A stretch of DNA of 64,000 nucleotides from Ascarosepion bandense. Lineage: Eukaryota > Mollusca > Cephalopoda > Sepiida > Sepiidae. Below are positions 22,330 to 33,314 of this stretch, one piece after another. A program made the position numbers and the translations under genes. The notes beneath the pieces are model-generated. The model saw only the letters and a list, made by a program, of their open reading frames with translations. It was not told the DNA's origin and searched no databases. Positions within the stretch are counted from its first letter, which is position 1. Each line of letters begins with the position of its first letter. Location of the stretch: the NCBI GenBank assembly GCA_037127315.1, contig JBBBDQ010001294.1:804501-868500 (forward strand), given 5' to 3'.

Positions 22330-23910
22330 TCATGACCACGTGAATTTAAGCATGCTACTAAAAAAAAACTCATGACTGAATGACGGAAAAGATCACTTAA
22401 CAAGTATTCAATTGATTGCAATCTTCTCTTCTAGTTATTTCTGGTAGGCAAATGTATTTTCTGTAACCTTAAGACTTTTTTCTATCTATTGAAAATAGCA
22501 AGCATTTTGTTTAAAATAAAATGCTGAAACCTCTGTTAATTAGTGCATTTTATTTAGAAGTCTTAAATCTTCAACCATTTTTTCCTTTTTTTTAACTGAA
22601 CATGTCATACTGAAAATGAGAACAAACAATGGACTCTTGAAATGAGGCATCTCACATTTGGGGAAAGAGGGAATGGTCTGTGCCAACTTTTTATTTGGCA
22701 TGGATTCAGGATTGTCCCATCAGAAAGTCATTTAACAAGAAAATAAAATAAATGGATTGGTGGAAAGGGAAAAAAAAATTCCAAATGAATAATTTCAGAA
22801 AATTTAAAAAACTTGTCAAGTGTATTGATTTTCTAACAAATGACAAGAGAAAGATGTCTTCTTTTTTGCTTCTGCTGAGCTAGAATTTTCTTTTTTCTTT
22901 CTTTTACAGTTTCTTTAATTTTGCAATTTATACTTTTCTTTTCGTTATCTTTTTTTAATTACTTTTTGAGGGAGATTTTTTGTTGTTGTTTATTTTTGCC
23001 CAAATAGCTCTCTGCCTCAATCAAAGGCCATTATCAGTTTGAGATGTCTCAACTGATTCTTATTTTTTTATTTTTTTAGGATGAATTAGCAAACAGAAAT
23101 TCTAAAAACAACTGACAGCATTCTTGTAATAACCAAAAGAAATTGCTGGATAAACAACAACCAATGAATTTTTTTCTTAAAGAAACCAAAAAAATTATTT
23201 CTTTTGTGTTGGTTTTCAGTTCCACTTGAAAAAAAAATTGATGTAATTTTTTCTGATTTCATTTTTATGTTTCATTTTAATTTAAATTATGTTTTTATTT
23301 AAATTATTATTTTATTCTAGTTTCTTCTTCCCCTACATTATCTTCCACTGCAGCCATCATTTTATTCACTACTACTATTACTACTACTATTTTATTCCAA
23401 TGAACCCTATTTTACTTGTCACCATGAACATTATTATTATTACTATTATTAATTTTATTATTGTTATTAATAATAATTTTATTATTATATCATTTTCATC
23501 ATAATTTGATTTCTGCTATGGTCACAAGACCTACCAAGACCTAAGGTAGGTCATGGTGTGTTGTTATGGCAACATTTCATTTGTTATTCTATCTCCCCTA
23601 ACATCCCTAGCGTTACATAGACAAAGTTCTCCTTAGTGCATGAGCTGTACTTAACAAAACAATTTTTTGTATATCTCTTAAGCTGGAGTTTTATGGGATT
23701 CTTTTATTGTTTTGTTTTGTTTCATTTTTTATCATTTCAAGTGCACCTACTATCATTGGTACTATTCTTGTTTTCAATTTCCACAGTTTTATATTTCACT
23801 TTCCAGGTCTTTATATTTTGATAGTTCTTTCAAATTCCTTTGTTACAATGTTACAATCCACTGGATAAGCTATATCAATTAGTAGGTAAGTTTTTTTTTT
23901 TTTTTTGGTT
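22330..23910. other. No gene recognised; T-rich with trinucleotide runs
   Basis: Homopolymeric T and A runs and a (TAC)n/(ATT)n microsatellite at about 23365-23490. Overlapping frames are low-complexity only. Confidence 0.6.
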
Positions 23911-23914
23911 TTTC

Positions 23915-24600
23915 ACAATAATATCCAGCCTATTTGCTTCCATTTCACTGTTTGTGAAATGGTGTAATCCCATAGAATGGTGAGGTCTTCTATTTCTGTA
24001 AATGGTGCTAGGTGATGTTCATACCAGTGTTTGGTTGCATAATTTTTAAAGAGTTTGCATGCTGTCCAGTGTAAATATTGCCCCACTCTATTGTGACAAG
24101 TTTTATATTCATTTGAAGCAAGTACAGAACATCGTGAGATTAGATGGTCTGTTGTTTCCTGGCATTTGTCACAGAACCTTTTAATTTTATCAACATCAGG
24201 TTTATTAGCACGTTCTGTACATTGGCCATGCAGAGGTTTGTCTTGCCAGCTTTGTTTCATCTGTTCAAGAGTTTTAACCTTGGCTTTTTTTTATATATAT
24301 TTTGCTGCAACAGTTGGTTCTTCAGTTCTGTTTTGGTTTTCTACAGAATCTACTAAATGTAAAGCTTTTTTTTATTTACTACCTTCTTTCATTGTTGAGT
24401 AATTTTTCTTTTCGTTTTCATGCTGTTTGGCTAATTGTATTATCCAATTCTTTGTTGTTTCCATGTATGTTCGTAAGCCGATGGATGTTATCTCGTATGA
24501 CAATTCTAGCTGAATAAGACCTCTTCCACCTTCTTTATGGGGTATGTATAGAGGGTCTACATCAGCCTTTGGTTGATGCATCTTTTGCTTAGAGATATCA
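23915..24600 (-). pseudogene. Non-LTR retrotransposon C-terminal domain, separate lineage
   Basis: The minus strand reads MHQPKADVDPLY, HKEGGRGLIQLELSYE, then (after a gap and frame change) KPLHGQC, the zinc-knuckle-like CDKCQETTDHLISRC with a downstream HNRVGQYLHW, and KHWYEHHLAP with LTILWD. This order (ADVDRLYxPRKEGGRGL ... HWYEH ... TILWD) is familiar from retrotransposon C-termini distinct from RTE and CR1. The middle is deleted and the end is missing. An R2- or L1-like affiliation is uncertain. Confidence 0.65.
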
Positions 24601-24658
24601 TTATTACTATTAATTTTATTATTATTATTGTTGTTATTATTATTATTATTATTATTCA
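24600..24658 (-). repeat. (ATT)n microsatellite
   Basis: Interrupted ATT/TTG repeats encoding poly-Asn in the preceding LINE's frame, so the tract has grown at the edge of that fragment. Confidence 0.85.
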
Positions 24659-24712
24659 AAAGAAACACTGGAAATGTTAATTAAAGAATGAAGAATGTCT
24701 TGGACATCTCTA

Positions 24713-25115
24713 GTTATAGATTGTGATTCAGATTGATGAATTCATCAGTCTGAGTTTGAATTCTTGTTGAGTACATTATATTCACACATACTCTGGAGAA
24801 AGGCATAAATGCATCTCTTCTTTCCATTAGCTATAGTAAATAATAGGGCAGACTGAGTTCTATAGCCTCTGGTGGCAACTAATCTAGGAGAAGGAATTCA
24901 TCAGACTATCTGTTAAGGAGATTGAAGAATTGGAGAGCCGAGTTCAAATTATAGTTGTGTTTATTGCATTCACTTACATGCTTTAGAAAGGTATAAACCA
25001 ATCTCCCCCCCCCTGCCCCTGCTATGGTTCACACAAGCCTGGAGAGGGTTGTGCTATCTTGCTCAAGTATAGCTGAAGTACATGTGGTCCTTCAATGACC
25101 TTAATGGGTTACAGG
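24713..25115 (+). mobile_element. SINE-2, two adjacent partial copies
   Basis: The first (24713-24897) has gagtttgaattc, gcataaatgcatctc, gttctatagcc and tctaggagaaggaa. The second (24900-25115) has gagccgagttcaaatt, ttgcattcacttacatg and a diverged tail. SINE-2 shares the tRNA-like body with SINE-1 but has a different 3' end. Confidence 0.6.
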
Positions 25116-25159
25116 ACTCGTGATCATGATTGTGTCTATATTTACCTTGGAAATTTAAC

Positions 25160-25470
25160 AGATATCAGTTGTTTAATGGATGGTGATATGGACTGATGAA
25201 TCATAGAGCTGAGTTCAAATTCCATTTGAGTTTGTTTTATTCACTTATGTGTTAATACCCTTGAAAAGATATAAATCAAACTCTTTTTCCCCCAGCTATG
25301 GGAAAATAGCAGAACAGATTGGCTTGTATAGCCTTGGGTGGCAACTGGTCTAGGAGAAGGAACATTCTGAAATCAAAACTGTATGTAGCCCTGGCAAAAC
25401 ACATGCTATGCAGCTAAGGAAAGGGTTGTTCACATTGGCTCAATGATTCTGCCTACAATTGACTTCTTAA
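25160..25470 (+). mobile_element. SINE-2, best copy
   Basis: Head tggatggtgatatggactg, B-box region gagttcaaattcc, acttatgtgttaataccctt, ggtggcaactggtctagg, then a tail unlike SINE-1: tgtatgtagccctggc, catgctatgcagctaagg, ggctcaatgattctgcc. Confidence 0.65.
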
Positions 25471-25654
25471 TATCAATTTCATTGTGAAAATACTGACTTG
25501 CATAATAAAATCTGATGTTATGTAATAGTACTGGGTGAGGATAATCATTTCATTATTTAATAATTAGCATAAGAAAATGATCACCTATTTTATGTCCAGT
25601 AAAAATTTATCATAGTATTTAAGATAAACATATCTTGAAAATGTTATCAATTTC

Positions 25655-25892
25655 ACTTGGTTATGCTCACTTATATATTAATATGCTAGGAAAAGGCATG
25701 AATCTAACTCTTTTTTGCTCAGCTATGGGTAAATAACCAGACAGACTGGTTTCTATAGCCTTGGTTGGCAACTGATCAAGGAGAAGGAAAACTCTAAATT
25801 CAGAATTGTATGTAGTCTTGGCAAAGCACATACTATGCAGCTAAGGAAGAGATTCTTCACATTAACTCAATGACCCTGACTATGATCGACTA
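25655..25892 (+). mobile_element. SINE-2, head-truncated
   Basis: Starts at ttggttatgctcactta and keeps the body and the SINE-2 tail (tgtatgtagtcttggc, tactatgcagctaagg, actcaatgaccctgac). Confidence 0.6.
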
Positions 25893-26034
25893 TCATTTTA
25901 TTATTGCTCTTATTATTATTGGGTTATTAATAATGTAACTGTTTTTCTCTTAATTATCATCTTCTCCTTTATTATCATTATCAATATTAATCATTATATA
26001 TATACATATATTTTCTGTCCCCAGTATCTATCTC

Positions 26035-26400
26035 TCAGGTAGTATGTGGTAAGTCTCTCACTGCTCTATCGCTACTATCATAGAAAGTGCTTGGACTCAC
26101 TATAATCCTTGGTTCTATCAGGTCTAACCTTCACGGATAGGACCTGCCATGCTACTCATAATAACAAACTACCCACTTTCCCCCTGTATTCCATTGACAA
26201 GAAGTACGTTCCACTCAAACAGCTTCTTCCTGTGATCTACTGCTCTGTGGCACAGACTCTCAAGAGGATGTTTCCCTGATCACTACAATCTTAACCTGTT
26301 CAAGTCTAGAGTTAACTGTTATCTTCCCCTCCTCCTACCCCTATAAACTACCCCTTAATATAACCCTTTACCTCAAGTGGCCCCCAGGCTTTGTATATGG
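26035..26400. other. Relatively GC-rich segment, unrecognised
   Basis: Higher C content than its surroundings, with cttcccctcctcctacccc and ctcaagtggcccccagg. No open frame or recognised repeat, and no second copy in the window. Confidence 0.4.
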
Positions 26401-26489
26401 TGAACCTTAGTGTGAAAAGAAAAAATTATTATCCTCATTACTCTCATTATCATGCACCTTATTATTATCATAACTGTTCATTATTATCA

Positions 26490-27053
26490 CATACTAGCAT
26501 CATAGCCTGGCGTTGCCCATGGCAATACTCACACCAACATCAAATCTCGTGATGCAATGTTTATAATATTAAATTCTTAAATTCCATTAAAACTCGGTTA
26601 TATAAAAAAACAGTTTTATAAAACTTATTTCAATATTTCTTTTGTTTCAAAATTACAGGGAAAAATATTCACATTTTTTTGTTGACCAAATGAAATTTTA
26701 AAACATTGGAATAAAAATTAAATATAAAGGCTCATTTTTTTTTTAATAAAAAAATATTTTAGTCGCATTTGACACGTGTGATTTGATTTCTGTGATGTAA
26801 TTTAACAACCATCTAAGATGGTTGTTAAATTACATCTTAGATGTTTTACGGAGCAAATGTAAACAATCAGCTCCATTGATCAAAAAGTGCAAAAGGGAAA
26901 ATTTGATGAACTTAAACTCAAAAAGTATGTGTCGACCTGGCTTCCCTGTAGATATGTGTCCCTAGAAAGTTTGAATGGCGTAGTTTACAAAAATGTAGGC
27001 GTGCATAGGAAACAGTCACACACAGACTCACAGATTGCCTTTTATATGTATAG
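26490..27053 (+). mobile_element. ACTAG-type repeat, divergent full copy with 10-bp TSD
   Basis: Starts catactagcatcatagcctgg and ends ccttttatatgtatag. The decamer attattatca flanks it at 26480-26489 and 27054-27063. It shares only the terminal signatures with copies A-C (cctggcgttgccc start, acacacagactcacag and a tttatat end), and the middle is different. Confidence 0.65.
26794..26836. repeat. Perfect 21-bp-arm palindrome
   Basis: gatgtaatttaacaaccatc(t) and its exact reverse complement are separated by one base. It lies inside the divergent ACTAG element. Confidence 0.95.
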
Positions 27054-27306
27054 ATTATTATCATTACTGTTACAATTATTCAAAAGAAAGCTGGAAATAT
27101 TATGAATTAAAGAATGAAGAATATTTTGGACATTTCCAGATAAACATCAGCTAAAATACAAGATTATTTTCAAATACGTTACAATAAAAATTTGATGCAC
27201 TTGAATGATTAAGAAATCCGACAAGTTCACAAAGAGGAAAAACGAATGTAAAATTTATGCCCTGTCTCTTTAAATTGTTTGACATTTTTCTCATTTTTTT
27301 TCAAAA

Positions 27307-27587
27307 GTAATACATTCAGTTAAGTGCCATACGTGATACACGCTTGGGTGATCATGTCTCAAAAGAGACATGACTGACTGGGCGGAAGATTTTTTATAGC
27401 AGACTGCCATTACTTTCTGTGGTTAAACTGATGCTGACTAAGGTTATAGAACCCAATCTGTCCTGCTTCTCAATTCATAGCTGGAGGAAGAAGGGATGGA
27501 TTAAAACCTTTCTAAAAGGTATTTGCATGTACGTGAATGCAACAAATTCAACTGGAATTCAAACTTAGCTCTTCAGTTTCTCATTCC
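27307..27587 (-). mobile_element. SINE-1, left member of a head-to-head pair
   Basis: Minus-strand copy from the terminal cagttaagtgcc back to the tRNA-like region (tcattcc). It is joined directly to a plus-strand copy. Confidence 0.75.
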
Positions 27588-27773
27588 CTCCAACTATGGG
27601 TTAAATAGCAGGACAGATTAAGTTCCACTCAAACAGTTGCTTTGATTGGCAACCAGTCTACCACAGAAAGAAATAGTAACTTTCCGCGAGAAAATCTTCT
27701 GTCTAGTCAGTCATGAATTGAAAAAGACATGATCTCCCAAGTATGTATCACATATGACACTTAACTGACTTAC
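27588..27773 (+). mobile_element. SINE-1, right member of a head-to-head pair
   Basis: Plus-strand 3' two-thirds: ctccaactatgggttaaat, ggcaaccagtctaccac, the catgaattgaaaaagacatg hairpin, ending cacttaactgact. Confidence 0.75.
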
Positions 27774-27779
27774 CTCACT

Positions 27780-28140
27780 CAGCATATAAAAGGGTTTGTT
27801 TAGGGTCAGCAACCCTACTTGTAAAAAAAACGTTACACAAGAGGGGGGTCTTCAATGGCCTATCCTCCTCTGGAAGCGATGAGGGAGGGACACATCCTTG
27901 ATGCAGCTGGGTCAACCACATATTCAGGCCCACAGGTTTTCCCCTCTAGGGTATTAACTGACAATCTGTGAATTTAGGCTTTCCACCCCATCCCAGCTGG
28001 GATGATTTCAGATCAAACCTGCACCTGGCTTTCTTTGTCTCATCTGAAACTGAGTACAATTTCTTTTTTGGTATGATATGACATAATATTCAAAAAGTCA
28101 ATAATGTTTATTTTATTAAATTTTCGGTGCCACTGAAACA
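27780..28140. other. Unrecognised, partly GC-rich
   Basis: Contains gaggggggtc, gaagcgatgagggaggg and ccccatcccagctgggatg, the last around a small palindrome. No reading frame or repeat match in the window. Confidence 0.4.
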
Positions 28141-28151
28141 TTTGAAACGTT

Positions 28152-28234
28152 AAAATAAACTTTTACATTGTTTACATTGTTCAGACTGTTGTCTTCATCT
28201 TTATTACCATATTCACAACATTTTTTCTGAGAAT
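28152..28234 (-). repeat. Fold-back (FB1) arm alone
   Basis: ttcagactgttgtcttcatc and ttattaccatattcacaac equal the arm of the 9.2 kb copy. Confidence 0.55.
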
Positions 28235-28619
28235 AGAGTCACTGCTTCATTTTCTTGACCAATGCAATGATCTTGTTTGTCCAGGGAAGATTCTCTGCAA
28301 TTCCTGTACCCAGAAAGTTAGCTCCTAGTACCCCACTTCTCATGAATACTAACAATATCCAAATTGACAGTTGCTGGTGCATTTCTCCAGATCTCTTGTC
28401 ATCAATAATGCTGGTTATGATTATGATGATTGTAAACACTTCTGGTACCATTAAAAAATACCGGAAGATCAAGTAGCAATTTGAATAAAATAATTCTTGA
28501 GTTTAGCATGTTATGTGTCATTTACTATGTCTTGTGTTAATTCATCTTTATGAATCATGCTGGTATCATATAATTTATCTTTCCACTCTAAGTCCAGTGG
28601 TACAATGTGTTTAAAGCAA

Positions 28620-29578
28620 AGTACATGCAGACAATATTTTTAAGAAAGTCAAAAGAAAGGACTACAAATAAATTACAAGAAAACTGAATGCATGATCATC
28701 AGCAAACAGAGAAGCCCAAAATGCCAACTACATGTGAGGGATACTAAAATCAAGCAGTTAGAAAAATTAAAATCCCTGGGAAGTTTTCTAACAGAAGTTG
28801 GAAAGTGTGACACAGAGATTTGAAGGTGAATAATCATTGTGAAGAACACATTCCAGAAGCTGAGTAGAGTATTAAGAGACAGGAAAATTTCACTAGAAAC
28901 AAAGAAGAGAGTATGAATTGCTATGTGATGTCAGTTCCTCAGTATGGCAGTAAATGCTGGACAATATCATCAAAGATGAAGGAAAAACTTGAAGCAACTG
29001 AAATGTTGTTCTACAGAAGGATGCTACAGATATCATGGATCAAGCATGTGAGCAATGATGAGGTTTTGGAAAGGATGGAAATGAAAAGAAAATTAATACT
29101 GAGCATCATAAAAAGACAGCTAAAGTTTCTGGGAAAAGTAATGAGGAAGGAGGGCTTGGAGAATCTGACACTCACAGATCAGATAGAGGGAAAGGGAGAT
29201 GGGGGAAAGCAGCAGGTAACATACTTGATGGGCATGAGCGAGTGGATGGCAGAGCGAGGTTTGGGTTGGGTAACAGGAGAAAACATGCTAAGAGCCTCCA
29301 GGGATAGCGAGATGTGGAGGGCCATGATCACCTACGTCCTGAAGGTACATGACAAAGAAGAAAAAGAAGTCTACCTCACCACCCTATAGCCAACAATAAA
29401 AAAGCGGTCCAAACGCCGCAGTAACATCTGCAAAATCAATGATTGTGTTGGTGGTATTTATAATCACAAGTACAGGTAGTGTACTGAAGAGGACCCAATG
29501 TACATCCTAACTGGATATCGGTGCTGAAGAAGACATGGGTATAAGAATAATATTATTTAATTAAAATTTTAAAATGAC
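28620..29578 (+). pseudogene. RTE LINE, best copy: RT thumb, C-terminus and 3' UTR
   Basis: Frameshifted upstream part (CMIISKQRSPKCQLH-like, then the IKQLEKLKSLG block). From 28913 a 158-residue frame follows: YGSKCWTISSKMKEKLEATE, FYRRMLQISW, HVSNDEVLERMEMKRKL, RQLKFLGKVMRKEGLENLT, SEWMAERGLGWVT, EMWRAMITYVLK, ending at 29389. The order is that of an RTE C-terminus. The UTR (aatcacaagtacaggtagtg ... gggtataagaataatatt) recurs at 31.2-31.39 kb. The RT core and endonuclease are missing. Confidence 0.85.
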
Positions 29579-29770
29579 TGTGTTATTGTTTTTGTTATGG
29601 TGCCCTTCTATGAGGAATGGACTCTTCCTCTTACTATGCATAATTACCTGCATGACTTCCAGAGGCAGTTGACAGTAGTTAAGTACACAGTTAAAGCCAG
29701 CTACGATTCAGGCAATAAGCAGCATAACTGTACCATTTGATCTTTCTTATTTCTATTTACTTATTGTTAA
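29579..29770 (+). repeat. Segment shared with 31.38-32.36 kb (empty site)
   Basis: gaggaatggactcttcctcttac, then cctgcatgacttccag, cagctacgattcagg and cataactgtaccatt recur downstream of the next RTE tail, where an ACTAG element interrupts them. Here the site is uninterrupted. Confidence 0.7.
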
Positions 29771-30225
29771 CACTTACTTTGTATATATGATCTTGTTATG
29801 AACCTATCTTCTGTGTATTCCATGTATTACTTCTGGCAAAACGGTCACTTCAACTTTGCGGCAAAGTTTTGCCATAACTACATAACAAATTAGCAACAAT
29901 GATCTCCAACAGTTTTGCATGCATTTTTATCACAATATCATCTTCAACAAGAGTTTTAAAAAATAAACAGAAAATGCTGAGCAAATCACTGATAAATGAA
30001 TAAAAACACACCAGATTAAAAGAAACCATAAATGTTGCAGAGATTTAAATATCAAAAAATGAAATGCAATTTCTAAAGGAAAATTAGATAAAACCTAAGT
30101 CTCAAAATGAAATTGAAGTAATTGTCGTCTGTCTATTTTATTTGTTAATTGAAAATAGAATTTTTTCTTTCATAGGCTTGTGAACTTCACCAAGATTCTT
30201 TCTTCTGAAAAATGAAGAGCTCTGA
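29771..30225. other. No gene recognised
   Basis: AT-rich DNA without repeats I can match. Confidence 0.5.
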
Positions 30226-30227
30226 TG

Positions 30228-30545
30228 TTTCAGCTATTGTACATTCTGGACTTCTTCAGGTGCTAATAATTTCAAACAGAACCCTTTATTAGAATCACTG
30301 GAGTAAAGCATCTCCATCCCTTTTTACGTAGAGCCTCTTTTTGGTAGTTATGAGTTATCTCCCTCTAAACCTGTAAGTTACTTGCTCACCACTGCTGTAG
30401 CCTGGTATTGAATTCACAATTCTTTGGGTCAAGTCACAAATGTCAGCCAAAATGTTGTACAAATGGCAACAAAGATAAGGACAATAGTCCGAATAATGTA
30501 AATACTGTAAATACTACCTCATCCCAGAAATATAGACAAATACTG
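30228..30545. mobile_element. Fold-back (FB1) element, minus head with plus arm
   Basis: The minus-strand head and body (tcttcaggtgctaataattt, gagttatctccctctaaacc, tgtagcctggtattgaatt, gggtcaagtcac) switch at about 30440 to the plus-strand arm (aaatgttgtacaaatggc, acaatagtccgaataatg, actacctcatcccagaaat). Confidence 0.65.
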
Positions 30546-30593
30546 AAGTCCTGTGAATTTTTTAGAAATTAAGCCATATATATATTAACATTG

Positions 30594-30875
30594 TTATGTT
30601 GTGATATAATGAATATAAGATTTGAATGAGAAGTCGGAGAGCAAATTTTGAATTCTAATTGAATTCACTGCATTCAGTTATGTGCAAATACCCTTAGGAA
30701 AGGTATTAATATGCCTCTTCTTCCTCCAACAATGGGTTGAATAGCAGGACAGATTGGGTTCTTGGTTTGCTGAAGGTGTTGACAACCTATTGCAGGAAAA
30801 TCTTCTGTCTAGTCTGTCATGTCTTATTCAAGACATGATCACCCAAGTGAATACCACATCTAGCACTTTTCTTGA
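30594..30875 (+). mobile_element. SINE-1 copy, diverged
   Basis: gttgtgatataatgaatat head, ttgaattctaattgaattc, cccttaggaaaggtatt, ggacagattgggtt, the catgtcttattcaagacatg hairpin. Confidence 0.75.
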
Positions 30876-30919
30876 TTAAGAAGAATGGGAATGAAAAAGA
30901 CATTCTGTCTCAGATCAGA

Positions 30920-31390
30920 AAGAGTGATTTTATATTTCTATGCTGATGATCCTATAAGGAAAGAGAGCCTGGAGACATCGACACTCACAGGACATTGAAT
31001 GAAAGATGTGAAATAGGGAATAAATAGCATACTTAACAGGCATGTGTACATAGATGGTAGAACATGACCAGAAAGGGATACTAATGAGATAATTATTGTT
31101 TAGAGGATATTGAATGAAAGAAGGGAACATATGACAGAGAGAAAAAATACACATGATAGAAAAAAGAAGTCCACATCACTACCCAACAAGTAACAAAAAA
31201 AAAAAAATGAGTCCAAATGCAGCAGTATCATCTGCAAAATTAATGATCGTGTTCATGGTATTTATAATCACAAGTACAGGTAGTGTACTGAAGAAGACCC
31301 AATGTACATCCTAATTGGATAAGGTGTTGAGCAAAACATGGGTATAAGAATAATATTATTTAAATAAAATTTAAAATAACACTCTTATTG
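30920..31390 (+). pseudogene. RTE LINE C-terminus and 3' UTR, decayed
   Basis: gagcctggagacatcgacac corresponds to the EGLENLT block and tagatggtagaacatgacc to the EWM block. The UTR from 31210 is nearly the same as at 29430-29575. Confidence 0.65.
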
Positions 31391-31452
31391 TTTTTTGATT
31401 AGGATGATCTTCTATGAGGAATGGACTCTTCCTCTTACTGTTACTATATATA

Positions 31453-31496
31453 TACTATATATATCTAATCTAAATCTATTTATTTATAAATAGGAC

Positions 31497-31565
<69 letters not shown>

Positions 31566-31815
31566 ATTACCTATAGACTCCGAAATGACAGAACTGATTT
31601 TCTTGAAAATTTACACAGTTGTACTATAAGCGTCTGTGAGTGTTCTTAGCTAGGTTTTGTGTCGAGGTACCCCAGATAAGTATTGAAAGTTGATAATTGA
31701 AAAAATTGGGTGATAGAAAGAGTGGTCTGATTGAAATCAAATTTGCTACATTCATAGACAAAGACATAAGAAATGATATTCAGAAGTATCAAGGTTGCAA
31801 TAGTGCAGAAAATTG

Positions 31816-31846
<31 letters not shown>

Positions 31847-32226
31847 AAGGTAAGATGTTTGTGTGTGTATCTGTTTATCTGTCTGTATGTCTGTATTTTT
31901 TCAGCCCTGTTATTTCAGTTTTTGCTTCGGGTTTGGCTTTAAGTAGGTATAATTGTAGTTCTTAGTCTCAGCCATGATACCATTTACTCAGAGGACTTAT
32001 TTAGCCTTCAAAATTCAATTTACAACGAAAAAACTTATTTGATATTGATACCAGGAAATCAAAATTTGACTTACATCCATTCATTTTTCTTTCTGTCTAC
32101 GGTTTTGCTTTAACTGGAAACAACTATTGCTTTTTAGTCTTTTGTGCCAACATCCAAAGAGTCTGAGCTCCATGGATTAGTTTTAAAGCTTTCATTACAT
32201 CCGAGCAATGCCGGGCTATACTGGTA
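31453..32226 (-). mobile_element. ACTAG-type repeat, copy B, 13-bp TSD
   Basis: Minus-strand copy beginning taccagtatagcccggc. gttactatatata flanks it at 31440-31452 and 32227-32239. The downstream flank continues the segment that is uninterrupted at 29.6 kb. Internal (TA)n and (GT)n tracts sit exactly where copies A and C have theirs. Confidence 0.8.
31499..31563 (+). repeat. (TG)n microsatellite, about 32 units
   Basis: Pure TG tract inside ACTAG copy B, at the position of the CA-rich tail of copy A. Confidence 0.95.
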
Positions 32227-32360
32227 GTTACTATATATAATAACCTGCCTGACTTCCAGAGTCAGTTGGCAGCAGTTATGTATACAGTTTATGCCAGCTA
32301 CGATTCAGGTAATTATCAGTGTAACTGTACCATTCAAACTTACTTATTTCTATTTACTTA

Positions 32361-32418
32361 CTAGCAGTATAGCCTGGTATTACTTGGGTGTAATGAAAGC
32401 TTTAAAACTAATTCGAAC
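32361..32418 (+). mobile_element. ACTAG-type repeat, 58-bp head fragment
   Basis: actagcagtatagcctgg, then gtgtaatgaaagctttaaaac, cut off where a fold-back element starts. Confidence 0.7.
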
Positions 32419-32703
32419 CGAACCCTATATTTTGATCACTGAGGTATATCATTCTCATTCTACATCCCATGCCACTTCTGGATGCCATGTAGTTATCTCC
32501 CTTTAACTTAACTCTCTAAGTTATTTCTTCACCACTGTTGTAACCAGATATTGAACTCACAACTCTTTGCTTCGAAATTCCAAGAACCTGAAGAAAGCCA
32601 GAGCCCAAAATGGCGAAAATGTTGTGATAATGATGAGAACAACAGTCCAAACAATGTAAATAACATAAATACTACTTTCTCTCAGAAATATAAACAAATA
32701 TTT
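32419..32703. mobile_element. Fold-back (FB1) element, minus head with plus arm
   Basis: gaaccgaaccctatatt, ggtatatcattctcattc, agttatctccctttaac and ttgaactcacaactctt on the minus strand switch to cctgaagaaagccag, aaaatgttgtgataatgatg and ctctcagaaatataaac on the plus strand. Same layout as the 30.2 kb copy. Confidence 0.65.
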
Positions 32704-32704
32704 T

Positions 32705-33310
32705 TTCTATCTTTATTTCTTTGTGACTCTGACTGGTACTCTGACGGCTATCATTATTTATTGGTGAATATCTCCCTTGTCATGTTTATCAGGATTAACG
32801 TAATCATAATCACAATGACTACCATCACAAACAGCAATAACACCTTCGCTAAAAAGACACTTTCCACTCCATCACCCATACTGTCACCATCAAGACTGAT
32901 GTCATTACAATTCACATTGGTATTTTGATAATAGTTGTGGGGGGGATTGATTTTTCAATTGAATTTGTTTCATTTATTATTTTCCTATATCTTTTATTTG
33001 GGTTTTAATGAAAGGTTTCAAATGTGTGTGTGTGTGTGTGTGTATTCTGACTTTTATAATCAATCATTTTTGGTAGTACTGGTGGTAGAGGCATAGTGGC
33101 AGGGTTGGGCAGTGTGTATGCCAAGTTAGGTGTGTCGAGGTGGTGAGAGAGCAGTGTGTATGTCAAAAAATGAAGTGAAAAAGAAATTGATCAATAACAG
33201 TTATAGAACTAGATAGAAGAAAGTTGAAAGAAAAAATAGATAAATGTACATTAATTAAAAGACATTAAAAAGAACAACATATATATATGTATAAAGATAT
33301 AAACATATAT
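32705..33310. other. No gene recognised
   Basis: Contains a (GT)n tract at 33025-33046. Otherwise AT-rich without a match. Confidence 0.5.
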
Positions 33311-33314
33311 ATAT

